Part shown: piece after piece, positions 35,595 through 45,609 of the stretch | Layout of the letters: each line of letters opens with the position of its first letter | Numbering within the stretch: position 1 is the first letter of the stretch | Source of the DNA: Stratiolaelaps scimitus | Lineage: Eukaryota; Arthropoda; Arachnida; Mesostigmata; Laelapidae | Assembly: GCA_019614645.1 (NCBI GenBank) | Contig: JABWDB010000015.1 | Span: forward strand, 1,860,001-1,924,000 | Direction of reading: 5' to 3' | Length of the DNA: 64,000 nt | Translations under genes and position numbers: made by a program | Notes under the pieces: model-generated | Database searches by the model: none | What the model saw: only the letters and a program-made list of their open reading frames with translations | Told to the model about the DNA's origin: nothing

Positions 35595-36090
35595 ATGGGC
35601 AGCAAAAGCGACCAGACAACAGGAATCGCACCTGGAAACCTGTCTGTTTGTTGTCATGGCATGCGGCATCCTACTCCAAGAAGTCTATCTGGTCATCCGA
35701 CAAAAAGGGCGGGCTCTCTACGCTGTATACGTGGATTTAAGCTCGGCGTTCGATTCGGCCCCGCGGGACAAAGTCCTTCACAAGCTAGCAATGTGTTGAG
35801 CTCGATTGAAGATGCTGCAGTTTGTTATGGCCATTTTATAGGAGAATTTAGTGAAGATCGATGACGGACTGTCCATTCTGTCACTCTTCGCTCGAGCCAC
35901 TGGAGTGGCCAAAGGCAATAACCTGAGTCCATTGTAATTATCGCTGCTGCTAAGCGATCACCCGACCCGAGTAAAGGGCATGGTTGACCATGTGTAGATG
36001 CTGCTATACGCGGACGACCTTGTCATTTTTGGTAAGAGACGCTTTCATATTCAGCAAGCACTCGAAACTGTTTTTGTAAATTGAAATAAA
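35595..36090 (+). mobile_element. Degenerate LINE reverse transcriptase core
   Basis: One frame with three stops spans the palm. Motif A reads YAVYVDLSSAFDSAPRDKVL (about 35720-35780). A motif B-like stretch follows (ATGVAKGNNLSPL). Motif C is LLYADDLVIFG with the catalytic YADD intact (36007-36018), followed by RRFHIQQALETVF. The signature after YADD matches the minus-strand copy near 13.45 kb (LYADNLVIYG...RFQVQQAL), so the two are from the same LINE family in opposite orientations. Stops before motif B and after motif C, and the absence of an endonuclease or thumb, make it non-functional. Confidence 0.75.
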
Positions 36091-36094
36091 AGTA

Positions 36095-36420
36095 ATACAA
36101 TTTATTGCAATAACGTTTGCGCTGGATGCCATCACGCTGGAGAATGCTCTCGATCAATCTCACTGAGCCAGCTGGCTCGTCAACAGCCATAAGTATGTTT
36201 ATTCTTAATTGGATATGCAACCTGTTTACATGAGATGACCTCTCTACATGTCTTAAAGTTTTGCGTCTTATTTACTGTGTTCCGGCCGTACGATGTTACT
36301 AGGTACCTAGGTATATGTAACATAATTCCGTGGGAATATATGATGAGTTCGTGATATAGCTAAGCTTTTAACGCCTCTTGCATAGAGGGTAATGCTCATC
36401 GATCAACAGTGGACAATCAC
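36095..36420. other. Unassigned sequence between LINE and SINE
   Basis: No gene or element recognised. Confidence 0.5.
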
Positions 36421-36424
36421 AGAG

Positions 36425-36531
36425 GTGAGGTAAAGGCAGGGTTCATTAAAGGAACTGAAATCGTCACAGCGCAGTTTAGAGGTCTTTTTACAGCCAGAAA
36501 TTTAGCCACCGTCCAACCGCCACCGCGCTGA
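36425..36531 (-). repeat. tRNA-derived SINE copy, deleted
   Basis: On the minus strand: an A-box-like CAGCGCGGTGGCGGTTGGAC (from 36531), then GGCTAAATTTCTGGCT as in the 13.4 kb copy. It joins after a short spacer to the tail, GATTTCAGTTCCTTTAATGA. The B-box is lost. It has head and tail in the same order as the copies at 24.4 kb and 55.4 kb. Confidence 0.6.
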
Positions 36532-36539
36532 CAAAACGT

Positions 36540-37340
36540 AAAAAGTTTGATGACAAGCCACATGAACAAGACGACAGTGGTACTGCTACGATTACGATCC
36601 CTACCCGCACATATGATATATTATTCAACCGCCGCGTATTCTACAAAGGGATATGTAGTCCACACTGCATTTAATTCAACGAGCATTTGTTGGATGTTCA
36701 AAATGACAGGCTACCTTTGGAGCTGTCACCACTGCGTGGACGCGTTTTCTGCTGCGCTAACACTTACTAAACGACGGATTAATCACACGTAGGTTAGAGA
36801 ATCCCGTTCGCCACCTGTCCCTCGTCGAGGTTAGGTAGACTTTACGATCGTCTTCAAGATTTTCCTTTGCATGTCTTTTACGCGTTCCCTTGATCGGGAA
36901 AGTGTGCGAGTAGTGTCAATAGCAGGAGGACGAGAGTGAGGGGAAGGTCCTCTGACGAATGTGATTATAATCTGGTACTTGCTTCATAAGCACAATGCGT
37001 AGACGCTTTGAAAGAGCTGGTAGTCGATCGCTCGAAGGATTTCCCCGTCGTTATCCCTATTACAGGCGGAGTCTGACAAGGTAAGAGCTCAGTAAGGCCT
37101 CCTTGTTCTAGATATTCTATTAAGAATGTATAGGGGAGGGTGTTCATAGATGTATTTCACGTTCTACGGGTACGATTGTCGCCCACTTTTACAATTGACT
37201 AATAAACCAGAGTCAAGTGATTCTCATATCAACTGTATGGAGTCTGCAGCTTAGTCGCCAGAAGCCACTAAATTAATGATGATAATACATCAATGAAATA
37301 TTATTAAAAAGATGAAATTAGGACTCAGATACATATTATA
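36540..37340. other. Intergenic, nothing recognised
   Basis: Only short ORFs without motifs. Confidence 0.5.
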
Positions 37341-37343
37341 TAT

Positions 37344-38190
37344 TAGGCTGACCAAAAAAAAGAGACTGCTACCCTCTTGCGCCGTATACTTATTATTGGC
37401 CGTTTTGAATTCAAATATGGCAGGTAGTAAGACACAATAATTAGCAAGCAGGCGGCGCGAAAGCCGCTAGCATTCGGCTTTCGTTAGGTGTTCGAAGTGG
37501 CAACCGGTGGACCTGGTCCCTCAGACTTGCATTCTCAGAAAGAAAGTGTCAGGTTCAGGTTTCAAGAGAAGAAGTGTCCAGCTGAAATCCATCGAAAGTT
37601 GGTTAGTGTGCACGGCCATAGTGCCCTAAGTCGACCACAGGATGTACCGTTGATGTGCGCAGTTTAGGCAAGGCGACCGGGGATATCGGCATCGGTCAGA
37701 AGGGGTCCCTCATGAACTTGGTCCTGGCCAACTGAAAATGCCTGTATGGAGGACAGGAAAAAGATCAAGTGAAACAGTGCCTTCGACCAGGTGAACAGTC
37801 GACTCGAGCCTAAAGCAATGGTAGCACACTTGACATAGTTTCCAACGGAATTTGCTACTACGAGATTTTGGGCCCAAAAGAAAAAATGGACTCGGCTCGA
37901 TATTTCAAGTTCTTGAAAGGACTCATGAATAATTGGCATGACAATAGGAAGCACCGAGTGTGGTTGTTAGGTCACGTCGCACCGATGAAATTACGTCCTG
38001 GCTTAAAGTCAACAATATTGACCGGTGGCGTCACCCTCCCCATTCTCCCGATTTCAGCCCGTGTGGCTATGGTTGTCTGCATCAATTAAAGAGGGCTATA
38101 GCTAGCCAAGATATGCAAACATCAATTTGCTCCGAGGGGCCTTAAATAACGAAGTTATAAATGGGGATAGACAATTTTTTTTTAGTGGGT
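37344..38190 (+). mobile_element. Degenerate mariner transposon
   Basis: A mariner-like end, TTAGGCTGACCAAAAAAAAG, lies at about 37343-37362. Decayed transposase pieces then appear in several plus-strand frames. The N-terminal helix-turn-helix region reads CPAEIHRKLVSVHGHSALS (about 37570-37630) and QFRQGDRGYR. The catalytic half reads RYFKFLKGLMNNWHDN then RKHRVWLLGHVAPMK, where the usual HDNAPAH is lost, and after a frame change TSWLKVNNIDRW and HPPHSPDFSPCGYG (about 38027-38068), the conserved third-acid motif, then LHQLKRAIASQD. The expected 3' inverted repeat is only weakly visible near 38175. Total about 850 bp against roughly 1.3 kb for intact mariners; inactive. Confidence 0.75.
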
Positions 38191-38291
38191 TTAGTGGGTA
38201 GGTCTGCCACTCCACCAGGCAGGAGTCCCACAGTACCATGGCAAATACCTTAATTGTGAGGCCTGGTCTGCATGAGTATTCTCCGTCATAA

Positions 38292-38295
<4 letters not shown>

Positions 38296-38343
<48 letters not shown>

Positions 38344-38371
38344 CATATACATACATATACATACATACATG
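38296..38371. repeat. (TA)n and (TACA)n compound microsatellite
   Basis: TA units followed by CATA/TACA tetranucleotides. Confidence 0.95.
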
Positions 38372-38589
38372 CGTTTACTTTTTATGAATAGGAGATACCC
38401 TTTCTCGAATAATTGTCGCTGCACACCCAAATCGATTTGGTGGCCAATTTCGACCCTGAAGTTGTTCTAACGCCGACGTATCCACTAAAATGTTGAATGC
38501 ATTACTAATATCATCGCCGTGCCAAATCGTTGTCAGAGCAGTAACGATTGTGCTTCCTTAGAAATCAAGTGATACTTTCTATTTTTCAG

Positions 38590-39247
38590 ATAGCTACCAA
38601 TAACGGAGCCGTTAGGTGAAATGTCCTGGCCACTAGCAGTCTTACTCGTGACCCTGATGCCTGCACTACATTCATTCACAAATCCGAGCAAGGGAGTCAG
38701 CGGTTTATCGTCAAACCGTTTCGCGCCCTGTCGACCAATAAACGAGGTGCTCTTACCCAAGCGAAAGATCGTTCTCGTGACGATGGTCACCAAGGTCCTG
38801 TCGACGTGCGGATTCAAATTAATCACCAGCAACAATATCACATGGGGCAAAGGTCTGCTTGACGCAATGCCTCGATGGATGACCAGCGTCTGCATAATAG
38901 CAAGCGTTCCGTACAACTTTTATGGAACGCAGGCGAACCGATTGAGGCCAGAGTTCAGAAAAAATTGGTCGCAATACCTGCCAGCTGGAATGAGACTACT
39001 TAACACCATTGGGAATGACGATTCGGTATCGCCCTTTTTCTGCGCTTGGTCAAGGAATAACGGGAATCGATCTCGGGTGTGCTACAGCAAAGCAGCCATC
39101 GTGAGATTGGCTAGTGTGTATTTTCGTTGCGCTGTTAGCGTGACCAATATAACGATACCAGAATATTGTGAGGAGACGATTTTTATATTTTTGACGTTTT
39201 TGCAAAAAATTACTAAAAGCGGCATTATTCGATATTTTATCGGTTAG
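38590..39247 (+). CDS. Putative secreted protein, 208 aa, unknown function
   Basis: A strong acceptor (TACTTTCTATTTTTCAG, ending 38589) precedes a short 5' UTR with an in-frame stop. The ATG at 38621 has a good context (G at -3), and 208 codons run to TAG at 39247. This is the longest complete ATG-started ORF that does not lie in a GC-biased block. Residues 1-18 form a textbook signal peptide (MSWPLAVLLVTLMPALHS). The rest is soluble-looking, with seven Cys (CRP, STCGF, SVCII, FFCAW, RVCYS, FRCAV, EYCEE) and N-glycosylation sequons including NIT and NWS. I do not recognise a domain. The gene probably has a non-coding first exon upstream. No AATAAA was found shortly after the stop, so further exons are possible. 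Alternatively it is the N-terminal remnant of a receptor. Confidence 0.45.
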
Positions 39248-39249
39248 AT

Positions 39250-39575
39250 CAAAGTAGTTCCTCTTTCGGGAATTGACGACGATCTTCGAAAGCGAGGAAC
39301 ATTGTGATATATTAGAGGTGATTGTTAAGTGACCTAGGTGTACGCCTTATTGAAGAGCATAACAGCGCAGTGCTGCATCCAATGACCAGCAGGATTTAAT
39401 GTTAGTTGTGGCTGGGGCCGTGCACTCCAATTTTCGTTGTTTCAGCATGTGCAAATTCGTTAAAGCGTCATGGGAAGTACATAAAATGTTCATAGGTAAT
39501 TTTCGAAAGGAAAAATATAATTTTGGCCACGATAAATCATCGCATTTCCATGTGTTCTACTTTTAATGTGACACA
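39250..39575. other. 3' flank of the secreted-protein ORF
   Basis: No AATAAA signal and no clear donor were identified. Confidence 0.4.
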
Positions 39576-39578
39576 TAA

Positions 39579-39647
39579 CGCGAGCTTAAGCATTGTGAGA
39601 TTGCAGCTCCTTTAATCAACCAATAATGCTTCACCTTTACCTTTATT
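39579..39647 (+). repeat. SINE tail copy
   Basis: GCGAGCTTAAGCATTGTGAG, then ATTGCAGCTCCTTTAATCAA and CCAATAATGC. It is closest to the minus-strand copy at 24404-24460. Confidence 0.65.
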
Positions 39648-39649
39648 AT

Positions 39650-40258
39650 ATGCCTTTCGTAGATAGACCTTTAAAGTGTCGACCTACCGCCTGGAGTTAT
39701 CAGTTCGGGAGCCCTATCGAATCTCGAAATAGACCAAAAATATATGTCTTCTAATGTTCAGTTTGAACTGTGCAACAAAATGTACCATACTGTCATACAA
39801 TACGAACACAAATTCAGCTGTATTTTCAAAGCCAAGGGGGCTTACTATTGTTGTTATTATTATACACTAATTTGCTTATAAGAACGTTCATCAGATTAAC
39901 AATCGGAGGAACTCCGTCCGAGATTAGGCTACCGATTAGGTAAGAGAAATGGTTTTTATTATTCTTTTTTAAATCTTTTCATGGGCTTCTCAACGTGAAT
40001 CAACTTATAGTCAGATTCATAGTTTGTTGATACATCAGCCCCGTGAGGGTCGCCATGTAGACAGAAGTTAGCACAAAAAAATCCTTAAAAGTCTCAGGCT
40101 TCTTGTTGCCATCTGATACGATCATACTGCCATGATGTCATCTTATCTCGCTGTCATCCTCTCATTTAGTCTAATTAGACCTATTTCCTCAGTCCCGCGT
40201 ATTCTTTTATTGGCATATCTGAAGAAGTATCTGGGGGTGAGGAATGAGCCTAGAATGA
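39650..40258. other. Intergenic, AT-rich
   Basis: Nothing recognised. Confidence 0.5.
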
Positions 40259-40260
40259 GC

Positions 40261-40488
40261 CTATTCCTCGAGAGCACTCAGTCTGCATGACGCTTTGTGT
40301 AGCCCAGCATACATCTCATTCGATGGATCGTTCTCAATAAGTTCTGTTAGATTGCTAATGCGCTCTTTGAGGTCTTGGTTCTTTGGATGTCCTTCTCGCC
40401 TAAGTACGAACATAAAGAACAAGTAATGCATGGAGTCGAGCTTAGCAATCGTACATATCATCAACGTTTGAGCATTGAGTTGAAACAT
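40261..40488 (-). mobile_element. Possible LINE ORF2 linker fragment
   Basis: A minus-strand ORF of 75 codons contains KNQDLKERISNLTELI and NDPSNEMYAGLHKASCRLSA, a charged helical stretch. Such Leu/Glu-rich helices connect endonuclease and reverse transcriptase in many LINEs. Neither flanking domain is present, so the assignment is tentative. Confidence 0.35.
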
Positions 40489-40494
40489 AACTGG

Positions 40495-42180
40495 TACGGG
40501 ACAACTAGTAGCTTGTCCTCCATTGAGCCATGATCCCCATTCTAGTCCACGGAACTAGAGTGGGACCATTTGTGCAAGTCTTTTTAATAAAAAACAAAAA
40601 CCATTTACAAATGTCGCTTCAATCTAACAGCCCTCTTGAATAATGTGCTTTTTCCAGCTGCTACCATAGACAATTCGTTGCAGAGGCGGTAGCTCACTTC
40701 CCGATAGTTTACAATGCAGCGTCTGTGGATGATAGGGTGCACCTGCATCAGGGCAAACACATAGAAAATCACACGGCGACCACTTCCGCGTTAGAACTGT
40801 TTTCTCATCGTGCCAAGGTTAACCGAAGGCGCTGTTCTTTAGGGGCCTCTAATTATTTGCATTTATTTTACGCAATTTCACCAAATGGCAACCCTATGAA
40901 CAGATGCACTATCATCACAAGTATGAGACACGAGGAGGAGAAGGGCAACTCTGTCTAAGGCGTGCGGGTTGTGTCCTGAAAGCGAATGCAATGATGCGAG
41001 ATCGTCTCGATGAATCGACACCCTACATCCATCAAGTTGGGTGACGATCAGCTCTGAAGTGAACCTGCGCCCAGAAAAGCTAACGAACAGCCAAACGATT
41101 GGCTTCGTTCGTCACAGCTAATATTGTCAATTGCTATTGGGCATTGATGCTGAGGGTTTACAGCCCTTTAAAAACAACAAAACAAATATAATCGTTTCCT
41201 TGCTGAGCGAATGAACGTACGCATGTGCTCATTGTCGATCTTTGAGACCAATCAGCCCATGTAACAGCTGACAGTTAAAATGTATCATCGATACGTAGTA
41301 TCGATGCAGATAGCGACAACGACGAAATGATTTATCCTTCCCGCTGCCGCTATTACTGCTGCGTGCAATTTACCACGAATATATCATTATTATGCACATA
41401 TTTTAACCTGAAACATATATCCTGTTTAGGATAGACGGTATGCACATATTTCATGTCGTAATCGCAGTAATTTCCACTGTTCACAATCGATCAATTTCGC
41501 CCGAGGCGATAAGGCAGTGTAGCCCGACGCCGCAATCTTCGCAGCCGCGCCCCATGAAACTGTGTATTCATAGCGCAAAGTTCTGGATCGAAATATCGCC
41601 ATTCCGGCCAAGACAAGTTGAGAAGACCAAGCGAATCCAAAAGTATAGGATGTCAAAACAGGTCGATCTGGCCGCTCGGGTCAATTCGAAGGTGATATTA
41701 CAATGACGATAATGTCGAATTAAAATTCATTGTATTATATGTCCAGTAGGCGACAATTGTACCGGCTGAGCGTGAAATGCATCCAAGAACAGCATCTTCT
41801 ATATATCCTTAATAGAATCTTTAGAACAAGGAGGTCCCACTAACTCGGTTCCAAAGCGTGCCGAAGATAGGAATTGCGTTGCCCCTTGAAGATATTTGCA
41901 TTAAAAACCCGTTCGCACTTGGCTTTCTTTCACGTGGTTCTTATCACGATGATGATCGGTAGAAGCTGGTGTTGTTGCCACTACCAGCTGCAAGCCTGCT
42001 TAAGAGAGCAGGGTTTTTTGTCAAATTTTCCCACACCGCTGTATCGTATATGTGCAGAACGAAAGCTATCGACAGTTATTACGCACAGAAAGATTCTGCT
42101 AATGGCAGAACTGGGGGGTTTTCAACCTTACTGTAAATCGGTAAGAAAAGAGCAGTCAAAAAAAGCTTGAACGGGTCGGG
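40495..42180. other. Intergenic, no supported gene
   Basis: Contains a 9-bp palindrome with 3-nt loop at 41286-41306 (CATCGATAC, GTA, GTATCGATG). Short ORFs at 41426-41706 and 41874-42170 have no recognisable motif. Confidence 0.4.
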
Positions 42181-42193
42181 ATCAACGTCAATG

Positions 42194-42196
42194 TGA

Positions 42197-42234
<38 letters not shown>
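42194..42234. repeat. (TA)n microsatellite
   Basis: About 19 TA units. Confidence 0.95.
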
Positions 42235-42237
<3 letters not shown>

Positions 42238-42354
42238 TGTAGAGTCGTCGTAGACGTACGATATTCTTTCGATGGGTAAGCCATGCGAGTTCCATTCAGC
42301 GCTACTGCATTTAAGATGATCAAGGCAAGCTACTCAATCAAATCATGGTTTCTT

Positions 42355-42628
42355 GTCGGAACTGCAATTTCGCAATGCTTAAGTTCTTGAAAAGGAAAAT
42401 AAAGGATAAACGTTTATGTAACACAACATAATAACGATAAGCATAAAAGCGGTACTAAAAGTTACTCAGCTGCTCAGTGTACAAAACCGGAGTGTTCTAT
42501 TGAGGCTGCCCAATGCAGACGCCTATATTATTAGAGGTGCACCACCACCCGAACATTACATAAAATGTTTAATTGCACACATACAATCTACAACCAGGAA
42601 CTTCGCCGTCCAAGTCACCGCGCTAAAA
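42355..42628 (-). repeat. Longest SINE copy: A-box head to conserved tail
   Basis: Read on the minus strand, AGCGCGGTGACTTGGACGGC (about 42623-42604) matches the A-box heads at 13.4 and 36.5 kb. The copy ends near 42392-42355 with GAACTTAAGCATTGCGAAAT and TGCAGTTCC. The roughly 210-bp body between includes TGGTGGTGCACCTCTAA, shared with 55065-55081. If head and tail belong to one insertion, the family is about 270 bp long. Confidence 0.5.
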
Positions 42629-42701
42629 GTAGTTCCATTTTTAGCAGCTTGCTCCACCTTGCAAGCGACCTCTTTTGCTGAGGTGCGAGATCGAATCTCG
42701 C
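42623..42701 (+). other. Four-hairpin tRNA-like structure (class II type)
   Basis: Four perfect stems follow one another: CTAAAA/TTTTAG (42623-42644), GCTTGC/GCAAGC with an 8-nt loop (42647-42666), ACCTC/GAGGT (42668-42684), and GCGAG/CTCGC around loop ATCGAAT (42685-42701). Order and spacing match the D, anticodon, long variable and T arms of a Ser/Leu-type tRNA. The flanks do not form an acceptor stem, and the anticodon loop is one base long. I read it as a tRNA pseudogene or SINE head rather than a working tRNA. It overlaps the A-box end of the minus-strand SINE by a few bases. Confidence 0.5.
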
Positions 42702-42743
42702 AAGGGAGCCAGAACCCCAGATGACCGGGGGTTAAGCTAGGGC

Positions 42744-43250
42744 ATGGCGGCTGGACTCTTTAAGAGTAAATGGCCTCACAAATTCCGTCTTTCATCGGGT
42801 CGTGCTTTCTTCAATGGAAGTGATGGTAAAGATCGTTCGGTATTTTTCCCCCAAGTTCCTCTCCTTGAATTCAAGGAGAGCAGTCTGGATCATGCAGAGG
42901 TCGTCGAGTCGAGGGAGGTCAAGGCTCTCCAGGACATCCGCAATGAGGTCCCTACGGTGCCGACCAAAAATAGATCTGAGGACATAATTTTGAATGAAAT
43001 CGCCCCCCGAAGAAGAGTTCCTCTGAAACCTCCGCCCCAAATGATTATATTACTACCTTAGCATACTGACGGGACGAGCAGCATTGCATACACGAGAACG
43101 AGACCATCGACTGGAATTCCCAAATTCTTAAGCCGCCTCTGTGAGGCGGTGACCGGATAGCACCTAGAAGCCAGTCCACTCATGTGGTCTTTCCAACCAA
43201 GGGTGTCCCGGATGGTTAGGCCTGAGCATTTAACAGTCGAGGACAACGAA
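42744..43250 (-). mobile_element. Degenerate LINE ORF2 C-terminal fragment
   Basis: Reading the minus strand: TIRDTLGWKDHMSGLASRCY (about 43215-43160), RRLKNLGIPVDGLVLVYAML (about 43130-43075), then a frame change to RSIFGRHRRDLIADVLESLD and DDLCMIQTALLEFKERN (ending about 42850). The first part has the D-x-x-L-x-W-K-x-H and Y-x-x-L layout of the thumb region of CR1/Jockey-like LINEs. The family seems different from the 13.4 and 36.0 kb copies. There is no catalytic core. Confidence 0.55.
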
Positions 43251-43403
43251 CCCGCTAAATCACCGAGTTGGACTGACTGAACCTGTACTAGCCTCTAATG
43301 TATATTGTGTTCTAGCCTGTGTTGGCTTTTAATTACACCAGGTAATCGGAAACTCAAGGTATTTCGTTCCACGGTGTGCTAGACACTATTTGATATTATC
43401 GCT

Positions 43404-43455
43404 CCGAGAACTTCAACACTGCACAACTGCAGTTCCGTCAAGAGACCGTGAATAA
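43404..43455 (+). repeat. SINE tail copy, diverged
   Basis: GAGAACTTCAACACTGCACA, ACTGCAGTTCCGTCAAGAG, then GAATAAATC. Confidence 0.45.
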
Positions 43456-43459
43456 ATCA

Positions 43460-44142
43460 CACCCTATTTACTATTGTCTCCGACATACAGTGACACTGAA
43501 CATTTCGGTGCGATATGAGGGCAGGGGAATTGTTACGCGCGCACACTCGAAGAATAACTTGCTGCGACATAAATACATGCAAATGAAACTGCATCAGCGG
43601 TGCTGCGCCCTTGCCTATGGAGGCGGTAAACGAACATCCTATATAAAAATGCATGATGTTCGATTTCTCGTTACATCGACTATCTGCCAAAGTGTAGTGG
43701 CGTTGATGAAACGTACGCCGTTCTTGTTATCTGGATGGTATCAATAGTTGGTCAAACTTTTGGATGGGATGGATATACAAAGCTGGGCATCCGTCTAGTT
43801 GTTGCTGTCGTGGCGAAGGTCGACTCCAAATTATTCCAATGGGTTGGCGATACGCTGAAGTCCAGATCGAATGACAAAGTGTCAAAAATAACGTAAAGCT
43901 GCGTTCTGCGACAGGACGACGGATGACGTTCCGAGCTGCTGAGACACGCATGCAAATGCCATTGTATTATAGTACACGTTCGCTCGGTACAGTCTTTGCC
44001 TGACTGTTAATGAAAATAAATAATAATAATAATAATAATAACCTTATCATTTCACGATTGGCGAAACCACCTCCCAGTAAGCCTATCCTGCTTCGATCCT
44101 CAACTTTAAGCTCCCAATGGCTAGGTTGCCTAACATATACTT

Positions 44143-44178
<36 letters not shown>

Positions 44179-45560
44179 GAAGTCACGGAAACAGCTATCT
44201 CCACCACTAAAAATCATTGAGGAGTGCGCGTGTGAGACTGAGCACGTCAATGGACCTACACGATAAAGGAACGCATCAAGCGACCCCACATCCATACACA
44301 CACTTCCAGGCTCCCCAAGTGTTTGCCCAGTGCGCGTTCCCCTTTGGCGACTTCCTTTTCCCGGCCAGGCCCCGGAAGGGATTTCCTGTATTGCACGAGC
44401 GCACCCACTGCGGCATAGACTATCTGAGGGGAGCAGCGAAATTCAACGCGCAAGATCAAACTCGATTCACGCACACGTGTTCACCTTCGAGCGCGTGGCC
44501 ACCACCCCTGTGCAGGAGGTAATGCACAAACTTTTATTAGGCACAAACTCGATACTGATGGCAGACGGGATAATCAATCGCCTGATTGAGATAGTGATCA
44601 TACTGTATGCTATTATGATGTACATAGCTTTGGTAACGGTGGCCGGTGCGGCGGGTGTTAGGGAACATTATTGATTACTTTCGTACCGTTCGTTCGCTTA
44701 GTCATTCAGACATTGAAGTAGTGGTACGTAGTCTGGGAAACCCTCTCGCGTAGGATCCGCCGGCCATTTCAAATCGACAGCAGCCGGTGACTATTGGGTG
44801 GGGTCAGATAGCCGAAGCATTGAAAAGGACGGTGATCTGAGGTGATATATTAGGCTCGTTTGAATATCGCTCCGTGTGACACCTGACGACATTTCACATT
44901 CGAGCTGGGTTGAATTGTGATCAATTTGATCTGATGATGTTATTTAGGGAGTATATTGCATTTTTCATACATATGCGATGTGCGTGCTTTAGCAGTGATG
45001 TAAATGACTTCAGTGAATGATTAGCTCAAGGTAAAAGGAGAAGTGTAGATGCTGACACACAGCTGGCAAAATTTGTCCACCGAAGATTTCGCCTTCGTAT
45101 GACTCGTGTTACAATGGTTCTGATCTAGCTATGGCAGAGGCCTGAAGCTGCCGGAAACCCGAACACCCACCTGTCACCTGACGTCAGGATGAAAGCGAAA
45201 ACTCTCTGTTGAAAATCATTATCCTATACAGATGGGAGTTTTGGGTTGTTCGATACAATTTGGACCTCCAACGCGGAAGCAGTGCTGTTTTTAAAATGGT
45301 CGACAAACGCTTGGAACGAAGGGCTTGGCAGATACTGCCCTTGATTTGTCTTGAGTCATAACGGAAGCTGTCAATTCATAGGTTTAACTTTTTTCATTTT
45401 TGTCGTTCATTGGGCATTTCTCACGCAGAGCATCTTGTAGCACAGATCATCGTTCCGTGACTTATTAAATACATTAAAAGGCGAATACCACCCTGGGCGC
45501 GTTCTAGCTGAGTGGAACAACGTTAGCTTGTCGGATCACTAAAAAGAAAACTGTTTCGGA
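43460..45560. other. Intergenic with (AAT)n and (TA)n
   Basis: (AAT)n at 44017-44042 and (TA)n at 44143-44175. A small hydrophobic ORF within 44330-44674 has no ATG or splice support. No gene is called. Confidence 0.4.
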
Positions 45561-45567
45561 CTAATCC

Positions 45568-45604
45568 ACAGCCAACATTTAACGTCCACGGTACCGCTTT
45601 CGCA
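45568..45604 (+). repeat. Dispersed repeat, family R2 copy
   Basis: GCCAACATTTAACGTCCACG followed by GTACCGCTTTCG, nearly identical to the minus-strand copy at 24727-24763. Confidence 0.7.
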
Positions 45605-45609
45605 TTGCT

